Assembly: GCA_038025085.1 (NCBI GenBank) | Contig: CM076139.1 | Span: 51,564,807 to 51,628,806 of the forward strand | Length of the DNA stretch: 64,000 nt | Source: Tetragonia tetragonoides | Lineage: Eukaryota; Streptophyta; Magnoliopsida; Caryophyllales; Aizoaceae | Direction: 5' to 3' | Shown here: piece by piece, positions 47,161-59,502 of the stretch | Position numbering within the stretch: the first letter of the stretch is position 1 | How the letters are laid out: each line of letters starts with the position of its first letter | Made by a program: the position numbers and the translations under genes | The notes under the pieces: generated by a model | The model's database searches: none | The model's input: only the letters and a program-made list of their open reading frames with translations | What the model was told of the DNA's origin: nothing

Positions 47161-48733
47161 TTATGGTTGGAAAGCAAATAAACTCCAAACAGCCCCAAAA
47201 TAAAAGGGTAAGTGGGAAAAACAGTGGAGGTAAATTTAAAAAAAAAAATTACAAATAAAAAAAAAAAAAAGTATTCAATATTGGAAATGAGATGAGCTGG
47301 ACTGATAATTATTTAAAACTCGTCCAAATATATTTAATACTAGATATGAAACCCGTGCGTTGTACGGTTTATGTGTTAATTTTTTAAAATAAATACACTC
47401 ATATGAGGATTGAAGTATGTTGACAATTTCACTCCGGTTGTTTGGATTCGTGTTGGACATGAAGATAATCTTGTGCATTACAAGGTTTAGTGAAAAGTTT
47501 ATATTCAATATTTTCAGTGATATGCATATATGCACCAATTGAAAAATAAAATAAAATTGCCACAATCTCTTTGTTTTTCTTCTACATTTGTCATTATTTT
47601 ATTAAAACTTTTGAAGCAATTTTTTTCCTCTTATGTGATGCTCTATGGATTATTAAACGTTGTTAAAACTCTACAACTTATAAGTCAAGCTCTTTTGTCA
47701 TCCTAAACTTTAATTATTTGTGAACTTTACATGTTCGTTTATGTGGCGATATGCTACTGGCCGGAGGCTAAGTAGTTCTTCATATTTTTGAAATAATTTG
47801 TCAAAATGACATATATTATTTGCTATTTTGTATCATAGTTTTATACTTGTATATAATATTTAGTGGAATTAGCGTTGTATACTAAGTTAATCTGAATCGC
47901 TCCTTTCCATTCTGCATTGCATCTCATTTTGTATTTTCTTTTTTATCACATTCTGTGTGTCCATTATGTCATTTTGTTCCGTTATCTTTCATGTCATTTT
48001 ATTCTGTTCTGTTTTGTTCTGTTTTACACTATTTCGTTGAAAAGAACAGGACCTTGGGATTTGTTCTTTTCACCTCAAAAGCTACAAAATACCTAATATT
48101 ACAACTTAATAACACCAGAAAATACCTCCTTAATTTTATATCTTATAATTATAACTTATTCTTTAATTGTCCCAAATGATTTAATTGTCCCAAATGATTA
48201 ATTGCTATAACTTCAATATTTTCTCTTATTCTATATTCAATTTATGTTATATTATTAATCGTTAATTTTAGTGTCTCGCTAAGTATTATGGAGTGACATG
48301 CATGGAGTAGGGAAAAAGAAGGAAAAAAAAAGAAACAGAAAACAAGAACGTTAATGTTGTACAACCGTGTCATAGAGTAGTAGAAATTCAATATGATATT
48401 CCCTCAAATAGATAAATAAAAAAGTTCAATGTAGTATTTGTTTCACATTGTCACGGAAGACTGGAGTTAGTGATTTTAGACATTTTATTTTTTTAATTCT
48501 TTAATCTAAGAGACTTGCTTAGGTGGACACGTTTAATGCTGTCAGAAAAATATCTTTTTTATATAAAAAAAAAAAAAACCTCATTAGCATAAGTAAACGG
48601 AATTTTTTTTTAAAAAATGTAGCAAGTATAGGAATCATGATAGTTAATCACAAGTGATTTATCGAGGCTGCTTATTCTATATCACTTGCTCAATGATCTA
48701 TAGAGCATATACAGTATAATCCATGAACAGTAA

Positions 48734-48915
48734 GGCCCTGTTCTTTTCGTCGATTTCATGCTGCATTTCGTTCCGTTCCGTTCCAATCCGTTCCATTCCG
48801 TTCCGCATTCTGTACTTCATTTTGTCTCACATTTTTTTTAATTATCCGCGTCGCGCCGTTCCGTTCTGTTTCGTTCCTCACTGTCCCGCACCATTCCGTT
48901 GAAGAGAACAGGGCC
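48734..48915. mobile_element. Tourist-like MITE with TTCCG repeats, unit B copy
   Basis: TAA at 48731-48733 and 48916-48918; ends GGCCCTGTTC / GAACAGGGCC. Orthologue of 25350-25541 with fewer TTCCG units. Confidence 0.85.
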
Positions 48916-49559
48916 TAAGTGAGAGCACTATTAATTGTTAAGTTTTCCATTTAGTTGACACCAAAAGATCTCCATCTTTTACTTTGTATTAGTTGCCATT
49001 TTCAGACAATAAAAAAGATCTTTGAGGTGACATAGCTCCAATGAACTCGTTTACGTGTACGCACCCTATGCTGTCAGAAAATGCCTCCAGATATTATGAT
49101 TATGATTATAATTGGGCGCTCCATATGCTCCTGTGAAATGGCAATGCATAAGATATATAAAAAAATGGGTCTTGTTTTAAAGTGCGTGTCACGATCTTTT
49201 CATTGGTGTAAGATATTTGAATTTTTGAAATATGAAACAAAAGTAACACCGTTCTTAATGTTTTATTACCTTCAATGATTTACTGCCATAACTCTTATAT
49301 TCTCTCTTTCCTTAACTTTTATTTATGATTTATTATTGTTATTTTTTTTTAAAAAAAGGTTCACTTAGGTAGACGTGTCCAATGCTGTTTGAAAATGTCT
49401 CCAATATATAGATATTATGATTATGATTAGACTTTATTTGGAAATATGTTTTGAAATCTTTTCAATGACATAGTGTTATAATCATGAATTTATTTCAAAA
49501 TAAAAGATTATATGAGCAATAAAGTTACATATAAACTGAATTTAATTGAATTAAACTAA

Positions 49560-49746
49560 GACCCTATTCTCTTCAACGGAATGGTGCGGGACGGTGAGGA
49601 ACGGAACGGAACGGCGCGGCGCGGCGCGAATAATATAAAAAAATGGGAGACAAAGTGAAGTACAGAATGCAGAACGGAATGGCGCGGAACGGAACAGATT
49701 AAAACCGAATGAAATGTTGCATGAAAACGACGAAAAGAACAAGGCC
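49560..49746. mobile_element. Tourist-like MITE with GGAAC repeats, unit B copy
   Basis: TAA at 49557-49559 and 49747-49749; left end mutated to GACCCTATTC, right end GAACAAGGCC. Orthologue of 26194-26379. Confidence 0.85.
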
Positions 49747-50670
49747 TAAGCTGAATTAAAGTGAAATTGAGTTGAGAAGAACAAAGCCAGATTAAGGTTG
49801 ACCCACTTTCATCTTTAGGTCGTGGCCGACTACATAAAAATACAGTGATCCATTTGACAGGACATCAATAATTTTGACCCATATTGAGTAAATATGGACA
49901 CGAGTATACCCTATTTTCTCAAACTTTTTTTTAGTGAATTTTATGATGACATTGTTGTTAGTGAAGTGAACTCCTTTTTACTAAATTTCATATAATAAAG
50001 AAAGCAAATTTACACTATTTTTTTTCTTTTTGATTTGTACTTCTTTTTCAAAGTGAACTTCACTTTAATGAACTAAAATGAAATTAGTGAACTGAATTTT
50101 ACTAAGGGTATCTTCAATGGAAAGTTTTTATAAAGATTCAATGGAGGTGGGATAAGGATTTTAAAAGTCAAATTACTATCATGCCCCTTAAAAATTACTG
50201 CAGATTTTGTCTCCTCTTTTATTTAATGACATTTTGGTAAACTAACTTTACAATCCCCAATCTATTCCCTAATCTAATACCCACATAAACATGGTAATGG
50301 GATTAACAATACAAATTTCCTATCCACTCAACACACAAATCCAACCCCATCTCTATAGTTCCACAATCCCATTCCCCCTTGCCAAACGCCCTCTAGAGAT
50401 TTATAAAAATAAGGTTTTTAAATTATGACATGGCATAGAAAAAAGTCTCCTTAACACTTTGTAGCATTGGAGATGCTCTAAAAACTATATGAAGAAGTTC
50501 CAATACTTCCAAAGATTAAAAGCCTAAAGCACATATCTTTCTTGGTCTTTTTAGATATAAATCAGTGCCGGTGAGGTTTCTATATGTTTGGTTGTTGTTA
50601 TAATATATTTGGTGTTTGGGGCACTGACTACTGAGTAAGCAAGTGAGCACTACATCCTCATTAAAGACTA

Positions 50671-51130
50671 GAGAAAATTGGCCAAAATCCCCAAGATCTT
50701 TACACTTTTTGATAAGAACACCCAAAAAAAAAAAGTTTGTCAAGAACCCCCAAACTAAATGAAAAAGCTGTGGTTTTACCCCCAAGCAGTACTGTTCCGG
50801 GCAAATGAAATTTTTTTGGACTGTTTTACCCTCACGTGCTATGCACGTGTTTCACTTAATGAAAATTGATTTTTTTTATTTTTTATTTTTTTACTCCATC
50901 TCTCTTTCTCTCAACCGACCAATTTTCAAAAAAAAAAAAAAAAAAAAAAATTCAATTGAAACTCGTGCTCTGCACGTGAGGGTAAAACGGTCCAAAAAAA
51001 ATTTCATTTGCCTGTTGGGGGTAAAACCACGACTTTTTCATTTAGTTTGGGGGTTCTTGACAAACTTTTTTTTTTCTGGGTGTTCTTATCAAAAAGTGTA
51101 AAGATCTTGGGGGTTTTGGCCAATTTTCCC
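50671..51130. mobile_element. Mutator-type MITE with long inverted repeats, unit B only
   Basis: A perfect 9-bp duplication TAAAGACTA (50662-50670 and 51131-51139) flanks a 460-bp element whose arms of about 165 bp are inverted repeats (GAGAAAATTGGCCAAAATCC against the complement of GGTTTTGGCCAATTTTCCC). The empty site, a single TAAAGACTATCATG, is seen in unit A near 28237. The inner part has GTGAGGGTAAAACGG and A/T-runs; no coding region. Confidence 0.93.
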
Positions 51131-51346
51131 TAAAGACTATCATGAAATATTGTCTCCAACTTGGGTTAACCATATCACATCACATATAGTACATGACATG
51201 GCTAGTGGGTCCTGGGCAAAAAAGCCATTGTATTTAATAGAGTACTACGAAGAAAGAAAGAAAGAAAGAGAGCAAAGTTTCATCAACATATTGCTCACCG
51301 ACACACACGCAGAGAAAGAAAGTGGTTTTAGTTTCTCCTCACAGAG

Positions 51347-51364
51347 ATGGCAACGTCCTTTGGT
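51347..51364 (+). pseudogene. Relic NLR start codon region, unit B copy
   Basis: ATG GCA ACG TCC TTT GGT followed directly by a MITE (about 51365-51509). Identical in layout to 28582-28744 in unit A. Confidence 0.7.
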
Positions 51365-52799
51365 TCCCCCTTAACTTCATCTTAGCTACCGCCCTCTTTG
51401 TGTCTCTCTCTCTCTCCTCTCTTTCTCTCTCTGTTATCATATTTGTCCCCATCATTTCCTATAAAATCCCAAACAAGAGGGCAATAGCTAAGATTAAATT
51501 AAGACCCCACTTTAATTTCTTAGCGTGATAGACAAAGAGAGGAGTTTGGGTTCCAATTGTGGAAGGAGGGAATTAGAATTAGGGTGATGTCTTTTGGAGG
51601 GAGCTATGTTGGGTTTCATTAAGGGCAAAATGGAGAATTCAAAGAGGGCTAACGAAAAATCATAAAGGAGTAGACAGAATAAACATTGAAATTTTTTAAG
51701 GATATTCTCTAGATTTTATTATATGTTTTGGGCACGCATTGAAAAAGTCATAACCACAAGGGCACCAATTGGAATTCCACTATATTTAATAAAACAAGTT
51801 ACAAGAAGTTTATATTTGTGCATCTTTACTGCCTACCATATCTAAGTCTACAACAAATCTCAAAAAGTGATTGAGATGGAGTATCTTTTTCTCTCTTGGA
51901 CATCGAAATTTCAAATGTTCAATATGAATGTTGTTTGTTAAATTAGTTTGGTTAAACCTTTCATCGATTTTAAACTGATTGTGATTCACGTTTTAAGTAT
52001 TCTGAGTAGATTATCTACTGATCAGATAAATTTATTTTTGATATTTTGATCATCCACCATCAAGAGTAAGTATTGTGTGAAACTAACTTACATTAAAATG
52101 ATATCACTTTCCAGAAATTTGTTATTTTAGATAAAAAAAGTATTTGGGAAAATATTGTGACAAAAATATTTGCGTTGAGTAATTTCAAATTTACGTTTAG
52201 TAATTCTGAAAAAAAAAAAGAAAGTCTCAAAAAGGGAAAAGAGCCAAAACTAAAAGGACCCATTTGGTCTGATGTGAGAATTGAGATTGACCGGGCAATT
52301 GGAAACCAGCGGCAAGCGAGACAAGCAGCGCGTTGATGGAGGTGGAGCCACATCCACCCAAACCAAAAACAATCGCTGAAGAAAAGAAAAGTAAAAGATT
52401 GAAATTAAGACAATTTCGTGCAGCTGAGGGTGTTTACATTACAGTAAATTGAAAGGTCAGTCTTTTAATTAGCTTTTCAAATTGCATGATTTGTATCCAT
52501 CTATTGTCATTAATTATTATTTGAGCCCTTTATGTAAATAAAGTTTTCATCTTTTGTTTTTCACTTATTACAGCAAGAAAAATCCTGATGAACTTCATGA
52601 AAATTGGTGGGATTTGTCATTTTTTTTTTGGGATGAAATCTAGCTAAATTATCACAATTCAGCATATTACAGACCCTGACAAGAAGACATATGTACTTAG
52701 TTTCTATGCTTTAAGAAAAAGAAAAAAAAAAGAATTGGAAGGGTGTGCATAAAGCCATAGAAAATATGTGACATGTCATCCATCATGCCATTGAAAATG

Positions 52800-52922
52800 C
52801 CAACTTTAAGATTTTAGGCTATGTCACACAAAAGAAGTGTGCTATTTCTCAATTTGGAAGAAATATAAGTGCTTAGTGCCAAATTAAGGCTCAAAATCCC
52901 ACCTTCATAAGTAAGCTCAAAA
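52800..52922 (+). pseudogene. ABCG transporter remnant upstream of NLR-B
   Basis: Same decayed ABCG segment as 30389-30512 (CCAACTTTAAGATTTTAGGC to TTAGTGCCAAATTAAGGCTC), frame destroyed by small indels. It lies about 530 bp upstream of the NLR-B start. Confidence 0.8.
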
Positions 52923-53456
52923 GGTATATTAAATTACTCAAATATGCACTTTAAATGTAATATGAAGTTGTAGATGGTCATTGCGCATCAAAGAGAAATA
53001 TAGCCGATTTGTTTTCACATGTTTCATTCGTACAACCAACCTCGGCCCTTACCCTGCCAAGGTGAGAGCTAGTGGCCGGATAATGTTAATGTTAATGTTG
53101 ACATTGGTATAATCGCTGATGCAAGAGATTAAGGCTCGACCAATCCTCCTTCAGATTCAAGAAATTCCACGGGAGCAACATTTTATAGGAGACCAATGCT
53201 TTATAAGAGAGTGTATATTTTTAACGTTTTCTGACCAATGATTTTCGGGCAAGTGAATATTTTTAAGAGAGTGTATAGGAGACCAATGTTTTATAAGAGA
53301 GTGTATATACATAAAGCTACAAAATATCAGTTGTTGTATAAGAAAGGAAACCCACATCCTCCAATAGCCTTATCACAATTCCATCCACAGAGTGGTTTTA
53401 GTTTCTCCACAACTGCCCAGAAACCCACAGAGAGACAGACACAGAGACAGGAGGAG

Positions 53457-56400
53457 ATGGCAACGTCCTTTGGTGTTGCTTCCGATATTCTTTCTGGTGT
53501 TGCTTCCGATCTTATGATACAAGCTGTTAGACAGGTCGCCCCCTACTTCGGTGGGAAACGTAGGCTAAAAGAGCTTGAGCAGACATTGCTGATGATAAAA
53601 GCTGGGCTTGCTGATGCCGAGAGGCGGGGAGAAGACGAGAATGAACAAGTGGTCAAGGAGTGGCTACAAAGTCTCAAGCGTGTACTCTATCGGTTAGAGG
53701 ACTTGCTTGAAGAGGTCGACATGGCTAATACCAAGAAGGAACAGATGCGTGGAGGTAAGCTCAGCAAATCCGTTCGGCTTTTATTTTCAAGTTCTAGTCC
53801 CTTGAAAATAAATGAGAAAGTAGCCAAAGAGGTTAAGGAAATAATGGAAGAGATCGAAACCATTAATTCTCGTAAGAATAGCCTTCACTTTAGGGAGCTT
53901 CCCATCAATGAACGGCGTCCTGTAGTTGATGTGGACAGTAGTAGAGAAACACACTCTCTTGTTACAGAGGACATGATTGGCAGAGATGAGGATAAAAAGA
54001 AAATTATATCCATGCTTTTAGATTCTGAGATTGGCGGGGAAAATGTTTCCGTGATCCAGATTGTTGGGATGGGTGGGTTAGGGAAGACTACTCTTGCCAA
54101 AGTCGTCTTTAATGATGATGTTGTTAAATCGAATTTCGAGCAAAGTTGGTGGGCTTGGATCTCTGACATCTCTAGCTTCAAAGAGCTTGCAGGAAAAATT
54201 CTTCAGGCTATAACCAGTGACAATTATCAACAATTAACCTTGGATGAGATCCATTTTAAGCTCTATCAAGCGGTTAATGAAAAGAGATACTTGCTGGTAT
54301 TGGATGACATTTGGGACGAGGACCTAATCAGATGGCTTTATTTGAGGTTTTTTTTCCGCCGTGGTAAACAGGGAAGCAAAATAATTATAACTTCAAGGTC
54401 TAAAATAGTCGCCCCAAACGTGTTTACAGTTGAGCCCTTTCAGTTGGAAGGCTTGCCAGAGGACAAGTCTTGGGAGTTATTCAGACGACTAGCATTCAAA
54501 GAGGGACAAGAGGAGAGGAACCCATATCGGGCAGACATTGGTAGAGAGATCGTCAAGAAGTGTGCCAATGTTCCGCTCGCTATAAAGACTATTGCATACC
54601 TTCTATTTTCGATGGATACCGATATAGAGTGGGAAGCTTTCAGGGACAATGACCTGGCAATGATAGAACAATCTGAAAAGTATATTTTGCCGACTTTGAA
54701 GTTGAGCTACGACCGCCTACCATCAGAGTTAAAGCAGTGCTTTGCTTATTGTTCGTTGTTTCCGAAGGATCATAACCTGTCGAAGAAGGAACTGATTTAT
54801 CTATGGATGGCACAAGGGTTCCTTTGGCCATCGTATAGACAAAGCCCAGATGATATTGATCATGGATATTTCATGCAACTCATGAGGAAATGTTTCTTTC
54901 AAGATGCTGAATATGACGATTTTGGTGAGATTGAAGGCTGTAAGATGCATGATTTAATGCATGACTTGGCACAGCTTGCTGCAGATGGAGAAATTCTTTT
55001 GGTGGATGGGCCTACACAGAATATCAATGACAATGTTTTGCATGTGAACTTATGTACCCCCTTGGTGAAGACTCCATCAAGGTTGCTTGATGTTAAGCGA
55101 ATTCGATCTTTTCTGAGCCTACATCTGAATTTTCGAATTTCGAGTGAAGTCTTTTCAAGCTTGAAGTGCTTACGTGCACTGTATTTGAAAGGTTGTGATG
55201 AGCCTCTTCCAGATTCCTTAGGGGAGCTGAAGCACTTGAGGTATCTCAAACTTGTTGGTGAGCTTAAGTCTCTCCCTGAGAGCATTACAGGGCTGCTGAA
55301 TTTGGAGACTTTGGATGTTCATTTTACTGAGCTTAAAGAATTGCCAAGGGGCTTCTGCAAATTGATCAAGCTTAGGCATTTGGATGTTCCTGTAAGGATT
55401 GATGATATGCCGCCTGGGTTCGGGCAATTAACGTCTCTGAGGGCACTAAATATGTTTGTAGTGGGGAAAAGTAATGGGTTAAATGAACTGGTTAAATTGA
55501 AGCACCTTGCTGGACCGTTGGAAATTGAATTTAGTAAATATTGTACGAATGCCTTCTCAGAAGCCATTGGTGGAATTTTGAAGGACACAAAGGTAAATTT
55601 TCTAGCTTTAAAATGGGATGAAGAAGGCGGTGATGAGGAGGAGGAATCACTGAGAAGTTTGCAGCCCCCTCCATCTCTCAAAAGGCTAAAAGTTTCGTAT
55701 TGGAAAGGAGTGAGGTTTCCAAGTTGGGGGATGGATGAGCTCCCTTGCTTGCTCCCCAACCTTGTTGAGATTGACTTCTATGGATGCAGTAGATGCCAAC
55801 ATCTGCCTCCGTTGAGTCAACTGCCTCATCTCAAGACTCTTGTACTTCGGGATCTTGGTGCCTTGGAATACATAGAGAGTCATGGTACTGAGAATAACCG
55901 TGACGCTTCTTCTGAAGCAGCCGCAATAGAATACTTCCCATCTTTAGAGAGGCTGGAGTTGAAAGATTTGCCAGAACTTAAGAGATGGTCAAGAACTGAA
56001 GAGGAGGACGATACTAGTGGTAGTATTATTCATCATCATCCACAAAATGAGAAACATCACGTGCCCAAGTTTCCACGTCTTTCTCATATCGAACTATTGA
56101 ACTGCCAAAAGCTGACGTGGATGCTTCTTGCGCCAAGGCTTGAGACACTAGACGCACATCTGCTGGAATTGGCATCTCCCACTCCGATGTCGTCTCTCCG
56201 GGATTTGAGACACATACCAGAAGTGAATCGTCAATTAATAATCTCTAGTAAATTGATGGCACTTCCAGAATCATTTTTTAACCTCGTCTCTTTAACAAAA
56301 CTCGAAATCCGGGAATGTCCTACCTTGACAGCACTTCCACAGTCAATTGGCAACCTCACATCTTTACGAAAACTCCAAATTATAGATTGTCCTGCCTTGG

Positions 56401-56552
56401 CTGCATTGCCAAAATCATTTCCTAACCTCACCTCTTTACAATTACTTGTGATAAGGAAATGTCCAGAGCTGAAGAGAAGATACGAGAAGCCTCATGGCCA
56501 AGATTGGCTCCTCATTCAGCACATCCCCAATGTGAACTTTGAAGAGGATTGA
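53457..56552 (+). CDS. NLR-B: full-length CC-NBS-LRR (RGA-like) resistance protein
   Basis: Intronless CNL, 1031 aa, a cytoplasmic intracellular immune receptor that detects pathogen effectors. CC domain residues 1-125 with EDVID-like RLEDLLEEVDMANTKKEQ. NB-ARC: P-loop GMGGLGKTTLAK (about 203-214), RNBS-A FEQSWWAWISD, kinase-2 LLVLDDIWDED (about 279-289; the Trp is typical of the CC class), RNBS-B GSKIIITSRSK (about 306), GLPL-type NVPLAIKT (about 371), RNBS-D CFAYCSLFPKD (about 427), MHD KMHDLMHD (about 495). Irregular LRRs run from about 540 to the end (for example LPDSLGELKHLRYLKL, LPESFFNLVSLTKLEI). The open frame extends upstream to 53238, but the ATG at 53457 aligns with NLR-A and NLR-C and follows the shared leader. 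All motifs look intact, so this is the likeliest functional NLR here. Ligand specificity cannot be read from sequence. Confidence 0.95.
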   Translation: MATSFGVASDILSGVASDLMIQAVRQVAPYFGGKRRLKELEQTLLMIKAGLADAERRGEDENEQVVKEWLQSLKRVLYRLEDLLEEVDMANTKKEQMRGGKLSKSVRLLFSSSSPLKINEKVAKEVKEIMEEIETINSRKNSLHFRELPINERRPVVDVDSSRETHSLVTEDMIGRDEDKKKIISMLLDSEIGGENVSVIQIVGMGGLGKTTLAKVVFNDDVVKSNFEQSWWAWISDISSFKELAGKILQAITSDNYQQLTLDEIHFKLYQAVNEKRYLLVLDDIWDEDLIRWLYLRFFFRRGKQGSKIIITSRSKIVAPNVFTVEPFQLEGLPEDKSWELFRRLAFKEGQEERNPYRADIGREIVKKCANVPLAIKTIAYLLFSMDTDIEWEAFRDNDLAMIEQSEKYILPTLKLSYDRLPSELKQCFAYCSLFPKDHNLSKKELIYLWMAQGFLWPSYRQSPDDIDHGYFMQLMRKCFFQDAEYDDFGEIEGCKMHDLMHDLAQLAADGEILLVDGPTQNINDNVLHVNLCTPLVKTPSRLLDVKRIRSFLSLHLNFRISSEVFSSLKCLRALYLKGCDEPLPDSLGELKHLRYLKLVGELKSLPESITGLLNLETLDVHFTELKELPRGFCKLIKLRHLDVPVRIDDMPPGFGQLTSLRALNMFVVGKSNGLNELVKLKHLAGPLEIEFSKYCTNAFSEAIGGILKDTKVNFLALKWDEEGGDEEEESLRSLQPPPSLKRLKVSYWKGVRFPSWGMDELPCLLPNLVEIDFYGCSRCQHLPPLSQLPHLKTLVLRDLGALEYIESHGTENNRDASSEAAAIEYFPSLERLELKDLPELKRWSRTEEEDDTSGSIIHHHPQNEKHHVPKFPRLSHIELLNCQKLTWMLLAPRLETLDAHLLELASPTPMSSLRDLRHIPEVNRQLIISSKLMALPESFFNLVSLTKLEIRECPTLTALPQSIGNLTSLRKLQIIDCPALAALPKSFPNLTSLQLLVIRKCPELKRRYEKPHGQDWLLIQHIPNVNFEED

Positions 56553-57836
56553 ACTTCCTCTACATGTATATGAACTTTGACACGAAGATTTCTGTTCTCT
56601 CTTTCTCTCGGGCAGTAAATAAAATGTACATGATCATTTGAGTTTTTTGAGTATATTTTCTTTTCTACTTTTTCTTTCCTACAAATCCTTTGTTCTTAAG
56701 TCATCACATTTTACTCTTTCAGTTTCTATACATTCCCATCTCTGCTTGTTTTTATCCCAGCATTCAAGTACCACTACACTGTGATTTCCATTTGTTGAGG
56801 CAAACATGTTTCTTTTTTCTGTTGTTTATTTTATTCCTAACCTGCCTTTTGTGGATTTGTTCATGTCACTACATACGATTATAGGAATAGCAGCTTTGGG
56901 AATGCTGTTTAGTTTTTCATTAACCTACTTAATTTGTCGTGGACATGATGTTATACTACTTGAGTCAGGATAACCAATGCATGATGTACATTGGTGGCAA
57001 AATAGGCAAATACTTGCCGAAACTAATAACACCCATGTAAATGGCCATTCGGTACTAGGGTGAATATTTGCGTAACTTTGTTAAAGCCATTTAAACTTAT
57101 TATAAATCACAAGGTTAAAGCGAAAAAGTACTGCAATCAACCATCAACTATCCTGTTCATGGTAAGCTTTTCTACATACTTGGACCAGCAGCCTTATGTG
57201 AGATTTACTTAGTACTCGTATGTAGCACTATAACCCTGCAATCTGCTAATGTGCCTGTGCATCCCAGTTTGAAGAAACATATCATGCCAATTGATATTTT
57301 CGTGTGTTAATTCCAGATTTTGAGCTGTTGGAAATGAAGTCATACTTTGTATTCAAGTCGACCCGAGGTAGCAAAAAGAGATGCATCTTAGACACCGATA
57401 TGAAACTAGTCTTATTTCAAGTTTTCAACCTTTCACTTCTTATCCCCTCAGTTCTTCTGCAATGTATATAAATAGTATTACTCATTGAGCCATTTCATCT
57501 GCTTCTGTTGACTCTGTTGTTATTTTGTCCTCTTAAATTTGACTGTAAGGCTAATTAGCCATTCACTCGATACATTCTTGTGAGCTTGAGTTTAAAGTGC
57601 TACTACAGTTTGGACAAATTTGGAAAAACAAGCAATGTGTGCTTGAGTTCCACCTTCTATTCTCTTCTTATTCTTGTCATTTCATGGTATATTGTGTTAT
57701 GCACAGAGCTCTTGTTCTACTGAAGGGCAACTGACAAGCCTTTCAAGCTTCATAGCATACCACATGTCTGCCATTTTCTCACGGTCTCACCAACTTCAGC
57801 TAACTTGTACAGTATTAGTCTGCCATCTGAAACTCT
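56553..57836. other. NLR-B 3' flank
   Basis: Matches 40013-42000 of unit A. No gene recognised. Confidence 0.5.
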
Positions 57837-57845
57837 TTATATATA

Positions 57846-59493
57846 GGGGAATTCCAATTGGTGCCCTTTTATTATTGACTTGTCCAACTGGTGCCCCTAA
57901 GACAGAAAAAAGTCCGGTCCGTGCCCTTTTTGTTTCAAAACGTACATTCCGTGTCCTTATTTATTGTTTTCCGTTTAAGTAAATTTTATTTCTCCATTTT
58001 ACCCTTAATGAAACGCAGATAAAAGGTCATTAAACGACACCCCTTAGGCGTTAATTTCTTTCATCTCACTCTCTCTCCTCACATTCTTTCATCTCACTCT
58101 CTCTTCTCACATTCTGTCTCTCTCACTCTCTCTTTTTCACTTTCTCTCTCTTCGAGTATCCGCCATTAATGGTGACTTGAGCTTTGAGGACTCCAAAAGC
58201 TTAGGCAAGCTCGATTTTGAAGATCATGATCGGCTACGGCGAGCTCGATATGCGAAGATTACGCCATTTTGACCGTCGATCATCTTACATGCAAGCACAA
58301 TTTTTCGCCGATTGTTCTCTCTCCTCTCCAATTACCCCAAACCTCCATTGACGAGCCACATTCGAGCTGTATTCTTCGACTCCGAGGTCTGATTTCCCCA
58401 AAATTCGTGAGTAATTTTATTTTTATTGCGATTTTAGTTTGCGATGTTGCTTCGCCAATAATCAAAACCCAAAAAAAAGAAGAAAAAATTACGTTCTTTT
58501 CTTTTGTTCATCATCCTCACCACCGCCTCACCATCATCTCTCTGATTTCTCTCTCCTCACACCCCTCCCTCTCCTCTAGGCTTGTTCGTCCAGTCACGAA
58601 AATCTAGGTTCGTTTTTGAGCGATTTGCAAGATTGTGGGTTTTATTGAGCTAGATTATCTTTGAGCGATTTGCAAGATTGTGGGTTTTATTGAGCTAGAT
58701 TATCTTCTCCTCCGCCCCTATTACTCCATTGAAGCTATTCCCTGAAGCTGTTGGGGTCGAAAATTGATTTGGGCGAAATCGATTTTGGCAAAATCAAATT
58801 GGGCGTTTTGTTTTGGTTCGAAATTGTGAGATTTTGAAGATTGAAGCTCATGAACGAAGAACCTTAAATCGATTTGGGCGTTTTTGATTTTGCTCGAAAA
58901 TCTGGGTTTTCTTGATCTGGGTTTCGAATTCCACCATTGACGGGGGCCGAAAATCTTGTGTTTCTGAGATTTATTTTGGGCGAGGAATTCTGTTCTAGGT
59001 TCGTTGACGAAATGCAGAGCAATATTCTGTAAAATTCTTGTTTTGTTTGATGAAAATCTGGATTGTTTGTGTGAAATCGCAAATAGAAGTTGTTGGGCTC
59101 ACTGTTGTTTCTCGTTTGTTTATTGATTCTGAATTTTCCATCTGTGTGTGAGATAATTCTGGTCTCAACCAGCTCAATTTGTTGTATTGCTGGAAGAGTA
59201 TTTGTTCGTTGAATTTGCTGGGAGGGAAAATGAGGGGTTTTTGGGGGGAAATTGAGCAAAAAATGGGGGGAAAAGAAGAGGGGCAATTTTGTCAGCATAT
59301 TTTGCTCGAAAAAGACAAGGGACATAGACGGCATTAAATTCAGTAGCCACGTCATCACTTTATAACGGAAAAGAAAAAATAAGGACACGGAATGGATATT
59401 TTAAATTTAAAAGGGCACGGACTAGACTTATTTCTGTCTTAGGGGCACCAGTTGGACAAGTCAATAGTAAAAGGGCACTAATTGGAATTCCCC
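57846..59493. mobile_element. Non-autonomous Mutator-type element with perfect 9-bp duplication, unit B only
   Basis: TTATATATA occurs at 57837-57845 and 59494-59502. The ends GGGGAATTCCAATTGGTGCC and the complement of GGCACTAATTGGAATTCCCC begin inverted repeats of about 130 bp (57846-57975 and 59365-59493). The interior resembles a plant gene 5' region: CT-rich tracts near 58070-58150, then exon-like GC-richer sequence to about 58420 with a possible donor CGTGAG|TAATTT area, and a 44-bp tandem duplication at about 58617-58705 (GAGCGATTTGCAAGATTGTG). No transposase and no protein I recognise. Unit A has no insertion at the equivalent point. Confidence 0.92.
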
Positions 59494-59502
59494 TTATATA
59501 TA

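Larger units (their letters stand above)
47161..50670. other. Gene-free repeat spacer of unit B
   Basis: Counterpart of 22.1-28.2 kb with the deletions noted for unit B. Apart from the two MITEs listed at 48734 and 49560, and the shortened nested MITE at about 50105-50480, I see no genes. Confidence 0.6.

Noticed and set aside
53238..53456. Upstream in-frame extension of NLR-B (MIFGQVNIF...)
   Set aside because: This stretch is leader sequence with minisatellite units shared by all NLR copies. The equivalent is not in frame in NLR-C, and homology to CC domains begins at the ATG 53457.
58269..59388. Open frames of 112 and 174 codons inside the 57.8-59.5 kb element
   Set aside because: No recognisable protein; composition is like untranslated or intronic DNA, and the frames overlap on both strands.
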